Positions 58,893 through 64,000 of a stretch of 64,000 nt of DNA are shown here, piece by piece (position 1 is the stretch's first letter; every line of letters starts with the position of its first letter). The notes under the pieces are model-generated. The model saw only the letters and a program-made list of their open reading frames with translations. It ran no database searches and had not been told where the DNA came from. This DNA is from Areca catechu (Eukaryota > Streptophyta > Magnoliopsida > Arecales > Arecaceae). The stretch spans positions 14,043,827-14,107,826 of the forward strand of contig CM038051.1 in assembly GCA_021397845.1 (NCBI GenBank), given 5' to 3'. The position numbers and the translations under genes were made by a program.

Positions 58893-61802
58893 TTATTGGT
58901 AATACATCCTCAAGTTCGAGGAATTCCAGGTCCAAGGAAACCTGGACCCTCCTAACTCCTCCAGGTAATAGGCCCCGTGTGGGAGAACTTCCGCCACCCT
59001 GTACGGACCGTCCCAGTTCGGGGAGAGCTTCCCGCACTCCCGTGGCTGGGAAGCTTCAGCACGCCGAAGCACCGGATCTCCTGGGCGAAAGGACTTCGGT
59101 CGCACCCGGGAGTTGTAGTACCTGGCCACTCGCTGCCTGTATGTCGCCATCCGGACTCGGGCCTTGTCCCCCGTCTCCTCAAGAAGGTCCAGGTTCAGCA
59201 TCATCCTGGCGGGGTTCTCCACTTCGTCGTACTGCTCCACGTGCAGGGTGGGTAGGCTGAGCTCAATCGGGATAACCGCCTCGGCTCCAAAGACGAGGTT
59301 GAACAGGGTCTCGTTGGTGGCCGTCCTCGGGGTGGTGTGGTACGCCCACAGGACGCTCGGGAGCTCTTCTACCCAACCACCTTTGGCCTGATCCAGCCTC
59401 ATCCGGAGACCTTGCAAGATGGTCCTATTCGTCACCTTGGCTTCTCCATTTATCTGCGGATGCGCCACTGAGGTGAAGCGATGGTGGATGCCGAGGTCGC
59501 TGCAGAATTCTTCAAACTCCCGACAGTCGAATTGATGTCCGTTATCGGTGATAATGGTATGGGGTAGGCCGAAACGGCAAATGATTGACTTCCAGAGAAA
59601 CTTGGCGATGTTTGCCTCCGTGATCCGTGCCAGGGGTTCGGCCTTAACCCACTTCGTGAAGTAGTCAATGGCCACGATCAGGAACTTCCGCTGTCCGGAT
59701 GCCGGGGGAAAGGGTCCTAAGAGATCCATCCCCCACTGGACGAACGGCCACGGAGCCGAGAGCTGGGAAAGCGGAGTGGAAGGCTGCCACTGCACCACGG
59801 CGTACCGCTGGCACCGATCACACCTCTTCACGAAGTCGGTGGCATCCTCCTTCATCGTCTCCCAGAAATAATCTTGGCGGAGGGCCTTATACGTTAGTGT
59901 TCTGCCCCCCACGTGGTTCCCGCAGATGCCCTCGTGGATTTCCTGGAGTACGAGTGCGGCCTCCGCGGGTCTCAGGCATTTGAGGAGGGGGTAGGAGTAG
60001 GACCTCCGATACAGCTGCCCATCAATTAGGACGAACCGTGCGGCCTTCTTTTTGATAAGGCGGGCCGCCGCGCGGTCTTCCGGCAAGGTGCCACCGGTAA
60101 TGTACTCGGCGTACTTGTCCATCCAGCTGGGCTCTTGGCTGACCTGTTGGACCTCCACAGGGGTCTCGTAGCTTGGGGCCTTGAGACGCTCAACATGAGC
60201 GCGGCCCAGCAACAAGTCCGGCATGGTTGCCAGCCGGGAGAGGGCATCTGCTCGAGCGTTTTCCCCGTGAGGGATATGGGAGATGCTGAAGCGCCAGAAT
60301 CCAGCCGCGCTCGTTCTCTCGAGCTCCAGGTATTTCGCCATTTGAGGGTCGTGCGCACCGTATTCTCCGGAGATCTGTCCGGCCACCAGCTGGGAATCAG
60401 TGAAGGCCTTGAGGTTCGCAATGCCCAACTCGCAGGACACTCTCAGCCCGGCGAGGAGCGCCTCGTATTCCGCCTGGTTGTTAGTTGCGGCGAACTGGAA
60501 ACGGAGAGCATATTCGGCGACGACCCCATTGCCGTTGGCGAGGATGAGACCTGCTCCGCTCCCGCCGGAGTTCGAGGCTCCATCCACGTGAAGGATCCAC
60601 ACGTCTTCCTCGGGTCCCGGTTTCAACTGCCGGTTCAGAGGGTCCTCCTCTGTCCCCTTGCCTAGGCCTGCGCACTCGACCAAGAAGTCGGCGAGCACTT
60701 GCGCTTTCATGGCCGACCTTGGCCGGTAAGCGATATCGAACTCGCTGAGCTTGAGCGCCCACTTCGCCAGTCGCCCGGATGTGTCGGGTCGTCTGAATAT
60801 CGCTTTCAGTGGCTGATCAGTCAGGACGGCAATGGGATGTGCTTGGAAATAGGGCCTAAGACGCTGAGCAGACACTATTAATTCAAAAATGAGCTTTTCG
60901 GACCGAGAATACCTGAGCTCCGCATCGCGGAGGAGTTTGCTTGTGTAGTACACCGGCCTCTGAACTCCCTGGTCGTCGGTCCGAACCAGGACCGAGATGA
61001 CGGCCTCCGGGGTGACCGCCAGGTAGAGGACGAGCTCCTCTCCTTCTTCGGGCCTGGAAAGCAGTGGGGGCGATGCAAGCGTCTTCTTCAGCTCGTCAAA
61101 CGCCTCCTGGCACTCCTCGGTCCAGGTGAAGTCGCTCATCTTCCTCAGTACTTTGAAGAAGGACCGGCAGCGGTCAGCCGACCTCGAGATAAACCGACTC
61201 AGAGCGGCTATCTGGCCAGTGAGTCGCTGCACTTGCTTCTTGGAGGTGGGTTGCTCCATGTCCAAGATGGCCTGGACCTTTTCCGGGTTGTCCTCTATCC
61301 CTCCTTGGGTCACCATGAACCCCAGGAATTTCCCGGCGGAGACACCGAAGGCGCACTTCGCCGGGTTCAGCTTCATCTGGTGAAGTCGAAGGTTGCCGAA
61401 GGTCTCCGCCAGGTCGTCGACATGATCCGAAAGGGGCTTGCTCATTACCAGCATGTCATCCACGTATACCTGCATGTAGCGGCCGATCTGATCCTTGAAG
61501 ACTTTGTTGACCAGTCGCTGGTACGTGGCCCTGGCATTCTTGAGACCAAACGACATCATCTTGTAACAGTAAGTTCCGCGGTCAGTGACAAAGGCGGTGT
61601 GCTCTTCGTCTTCCGGGTGCATTTGAATCTGGTTGTACCCGGAGAAGGCATCCATGAAAGAGAGGAGGCGATGCCCCGAAGTGGTGTCCACCAGCTGGTC
61701 AATCTTTGGAAGAGGGAAGCTGTCCTTTGGACAGGCTCGGTTGAGGTCGGTGTAGTCCACACAGATCCTCCACTTGCCACTACTATTCTTCACCATGACC
61801 AA
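58893..61802 (-). CDS. Tat-3 reverse transcriptase-RNase H-integrase, open frame of 969 codons
   Basis: This polyprotein part copies RNA into DNA and inserts it. In order: RT from just after the fingers (KWRICVDYTDLNRACPKDSF, FMDAFSGYNQI, YVDDMLVMSK); RNase H (WILHVDGASNSGGSGAGLIL with downstream EYEAL and TDSQLV); then integrase. Integrase has its zinc finger (HEGICGNHVGGRTLTYKALR, CDRCQRY) and core D, D, E (GMDLLGPF, ITDNGHQFD, INGEAKVTNRTI), and ends in a GPYRV-type domain. No stop is present. A small shift just upstream (about 61800-61815, within WLAN...VMVK) detaches it from the RT N-terminus and protease, so this copy still may not make a full polyprotein. Confidence 0.9.
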   Translation of the reverse strand: MVMVKNSSGKWRICVDYTDLNRACPKDSFPLPKIDQLVDTTSGHRLLSFMDAFSGYNQIQMHPEDEEHTAFVTDRGTYCYKMMSFGLKNARATYQRLVNKVFKDQIGRYMQVYVDDMLVMSKPLSDHVDDLAETFGNLRLHQMKLNPAKCAFGVSAGKFLGFMVTQGGIEDNPEKVQAILDMEQPTSKKQVQRLTGQIAALSRFISRSADRCRSFFKVLRKMSDFTWTEECQEAFDELKKTLASPPLLSRPEEGEELVLYLAVTPEAVISVLVRTDDQGVQRPVYYTSKLLRDAELRYSRSEKLIFELIVSAQRLRPYFQAHPIAVLTDQPLKAIFRRPDTSGRLAKWALKLSEFDIAYRPRSAMKAQVLADFLVECAGLGKGTEEDPLNRQLKPGPEEDVWILHVDGASNSGGSGAGLILANGNGVVAEYALRFQFAATNNQAEYEALLAGLRVSCELGIANLKAFTDSQLVAGQISGEYGAHDPQMAKYLELERTSAAGFWRFSISHIPHGENARADALSRLATMPDLLLGRAHVERLKAPSYETPVEVQQVSQEPSWMDKYAEYITGGTLPEDRAAARLIKKKAARFVLIDGQLYRRSYSYPLLKCLRPAEAALVLQEIHEGICGNHVGGRTLTYKALRQDYFWETMKEDATDFVKRCDRCQRYAVVQWQPSTPLSQLSAPWPFVQWGMDLLGPFPPASGQRKFLIVAIDYFTKWVKAEPLARITEANIAKFLWKSIICRFGLPHTIITDNGHQFDCREFEEFCSDLGIHHRFTSVAHPQINGEAKVTNRTILQGLRMRLDQAKGGWVEELPSVLWAYHTTPRTATNETLFNLVFGAEAVIPIELSLPTLHVEQYDEVENPARMMLNLDLLEETGDKARVRMATYRQRVARYYNSRVRPKSFRPGDPVLRRAEASQPRECGKLSPNWDGPYRVAEVLPHGAYYLEELGGSRFPWTWNSSNLRMYYQ

Positions 61803-62823
61803 TTCGCCAGCCAGTTGGGATATTGTACTTCCCGCACGAAACCGGCGGCGAGGAGCTTCTCCACCTCTTCGTTGATGGCCCTCTGCCTTTATGCGGTGAA
61901 GCTCCTCTTCTTCTGGCGGACCGGCACCTCGGATCCACGTTTAGCCTGTGGGTGATGACTTCAGGGGGGATGCCCGGCATGTCGGCCGCGGACCATGCAA
62001 ACACATCCGCATTCGCGTGGAGGAAACCTAGCAGGCGGGTCCGCTCTTCCTCCGGGAGCTGGGCCCCCACCTGCATAGTCTTCTGAGGGTCCGAACCGAG
62101 GGGATACGCCAACAGATGTTCCACGGGTCCTCCCTTGGGTTCCTTCTCCCTTAAGTCGAGGTCGTCGACGTCGGGGCCGAGCCCTGCGCCTCGGGCACCC
62201 GGGACCGCCTGAAGGCAATGCTGGACAGGCTGGGTCGTCTCCCTCATCATCCCAGGCCCAGAGGCCGTGGGGAATTGTACTAGCAATCGCTTCGCGAAAA
62301 TCATGGCGTCCAGCTGGTTGAGCCCCGGATGACCGAGGATCGCGTTATAAGGCGAGGGGAGCTTGACGACGGTGAACGTCATCATGACTGTGGTCTGTCG
62401 AGGTGGGGATCCAGCGGTGACAGGGAGAGTGATCTCCCCTTCGACCCCCACCGAGTCCCCGGTAAAGCCCATAATAGGGGTGTGCACCGGCCTTAGCTGA
62501 TTATGAGACAGGTTCATTCGGGAGAAAGCATCATAAAAAAGCACATCAGTAGAGCTCCCACTATCTACCATAATGCGATGTACAGGATGCTTTGCGATGG
62601 TCATTTCGACCACCACTGCATCATTATTTATATTTTTGTTTTCATTCCCCTTCTCAAAGGAGGATACATTCTCCGGGTCCCCCACCCCCCGGGCTCTCTT
62701 TGCCGCCCGCCCGATTCCACAAGAGATCATGCCCACTGGTTTCTCCGTCGGGCGGTTATCGATTGCAGGGACCAGGGGGAGGGATGCGAGCGGCTGTCCC
62801 TCCGTCGAAGCTTCGTTCCTCAC
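61783..62823 (-). pseudogene. Tat-3 protease and start of reverse transcriptase (frameshifted)
   Basis: The protease active site IMVDSGSSTDVLFYDAF is intact, followed by PSPYNAILGHPGLNQLDAMI and DMPGIPPEVITHRLNVDP. The frame then slips (RCRSARRRGASPHKG) where the other copies read VRQKKR. The correct RT N-terminal sequence (INEEVEKLLAAGFVREVQYP) is in another frame. At least two indels therefore lie between protease and the open RT frame. Confidence 0.85.
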
Positions 62824-62849
62824 GAACTTCCTGAGCTAGCCTTTTTTAA

Positions 62850-63960
62850 TCAACTCCTCGATTCCCACTTCAGATTGCGACACTCCTCCGTGTCATGTCC
62901 GTGCTCGCGATGGAACTGGCAGTACTTTGACTTGTCGCGGGTGCTCCTTGGGTTCTGAGGGGGAGGTCGGCGGAGGTAGTGCTCGTCCTCAATTTCCATG
63001 AGGATCTTCGTTCTGGGAGCAAGGAGAGGGGTGAAACTTCGCTCCGGGGCAGCTCCGCCCTTCGGCTTCGGATTTGGACGGGGGTCAGCAGGTGGCCCGG
63101 GCCTTCGGGTCCCGGGAACATCTCTCGGGGCCGGTTTCTTCAAGGTCCTCCCGTCTAGTTCTCGCCGGGTGCGATCGGCCTCCTTCGCTCGAATGTACTT
63201 GTGGACACGGAGGAGGAGCTCGGAATACGTCCTGGGAGGTTTCTTGTCCAGGGAATAAGTCAGGCGGGACGTCTTGAGCCCGCACTTTAATGCCAACATG
63301 GCAACGGGCTCGTCCAGGCTGTAGATTTCCAGGGCAGCGGTCTTGAAGCGGGTAATATAGTCCCGAAGCGGCTCCTGGTCCTGCTAGCGGATGGAGAAGA
63401 GGCTGTCCACCTCTCTCAGCACCTTCCGACAAGCGTCGAAGTGCGCCACGAACTTTCCTTCCAATTGATGGAAGGAGCAAATAGATCCCGGCTCGAGGCG
63501 GGTGAACTAGACTCGAGCAGCCTTCCGGAGGGTAGCGGGGAAGGCAATGCATAAAAGAACATCCGTGGCCCCCTGGACCCTTATGAGAGCCTTGTAGCTC
63601 TCCAGATGGTCCAAAGGGTCGGTGGTCCCATCGTAGGGATCCACCTGCGGCATGCGGAACTGGCTCGGAATCGGCTCCTCTTGGATTTCCCGGGAGAAGG
63701 GTGGCCGAGTCATAGCCCGCCGGGTCTGCCGAGGAGTTATGTAGGTCGGCAAATCGACGGGCGAACTCCGCCAGTTTGCTCTCGTTCTCCTCCAGGCGCC
63801 TCTCGGCCTGGCGTTTGATGGCCTCGTCAGTGGAATCTTCCACCAAGGTCGCTGGTGAAGGGGGCGCCGATCGGTCTCGGCGGGGGGCTTTGCCTCGACG
63901 TCGCTTACTGCGGTGCACCGTCTCGGCATCATCGGCCGGGGATCGACTCTCGTGATTCAT
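62850..63960 (-). pseudogene. Tat-3 gag (frameshifted)
   Basis: Start-like MNHESRSPADDAETVHRSKR at 63960. A shift near 63720 moves to the frame with EEPIPSQFRMPQVDPYDGTT, TDPLDHLESYKALIRVQGAT and IAFPATLRKAARV, which is followed by a stop. Later come SRLTYSLDKKPPRTYSELLL, EADRTRRELDGRTLKKPAPR and the zinc-knuckle-like KYCQFHREHGHDTEECRNLK with its cysteines present. The right end may extend beyond the window. Confidence 0.85.
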
Positions 63961-64000
63961 CGAACCGGAGTAATTTCTCTTCGCGGGGGTTTGGTGGCTC

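Larger units (their letters stand above)
55371..64000 (-). mobile_element. Tat-3: Ty3/Gypsy element of the Tat lineage, right end outside the window
   Basis: On the minus strand, from the right edge: gag, protease, reverse transcriptase, RNase H and integrase. These are followed by the extra ORF on the opposite strand, a polypurine tract and the 3' LTR start at 55566. It begins about 150 bp after the CAF1 reading frame. The RT-RNase H-integrase frame is open, which makes it the best preserved of the three. The 5' LTR and primer-binding site lie beyond 64000. Confidence 0.9.

Overview
The window is nuclear DNA from a flowering plant, most likely a monocot. The first exon of the CRS2-associated-factor gene is very GC-rich, and large Ty3/Gypsy elements of the Tat lineage are present. 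A palm-like genome is a guess only. No bacterial, organellar, tRNA or rRNA genes were seen. Genes are split by introns, and much of the sequence is transposon.

Four host genes can be read. (1) PHO2/UBC24, minus strand, starts at 15012 and runs off the left edge. Its E2 catalytic domain lies mostly outside the window. Its 5' leader (about 15391-16062) carries seven sites complementary to miR399. A 12.6 kb intron (909-13524) separates its first and second coding exons and is full of nested transposons. (2) A mitochondrial ribosomal protein L21 gene lies on the minus strand, 24692 to 19762, in five exons. (3) A conserved plant gene of unknown function lies on the minus strand, 32372 to 28623, in four exons. 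(4) A CAF1-type CRS2-associated factor (chloroplast group II intron splicing) lies on the plus strand from 46986. It has five exons, but its last exon is cut by an in-frame TGA at 54625 and by a second one near the expected end.

Three Tat-lineage LTR retrotransposons are present. Tat-1 (2731-10465, plus) sits inside the PHO2 intron, in antisense to the gene. It has lost the RNase H core and integrase by deletion. Tat-2 (34290-45607, minus) is full-length but riddled with stops. Tat-3 (from about 55371 past the right edge, minus) begins about 150 bp after the CAF1 stop. It keeps a 969-codon open reverse transcriptase-RNase H-integrase frame. All three carry, between pol and the 3' LTR, an extra ORF on the opposite strand to gag-pol. 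In Tat-2 and Tat-3 this ORF shares intron positions. It is the most interesting recurrent structure here.

Smaller mobile DNA includes a hAT-like MITE with an exact 8-bp target duplication that was later split by Tat-1. There is also a 1.6 kb hAT-like element containing a second MITE with its own exact 8-bp duplication. CAF1 introns hold a PIF/Harbinger-like element and a LINE reverse-transcriptase relic. Several short tandem duplications hit functional positions, including a duplicated splice donor in the unknown gene. The remaining intergenic and intronic stretches are AT-rich and showed nothing recognisable.
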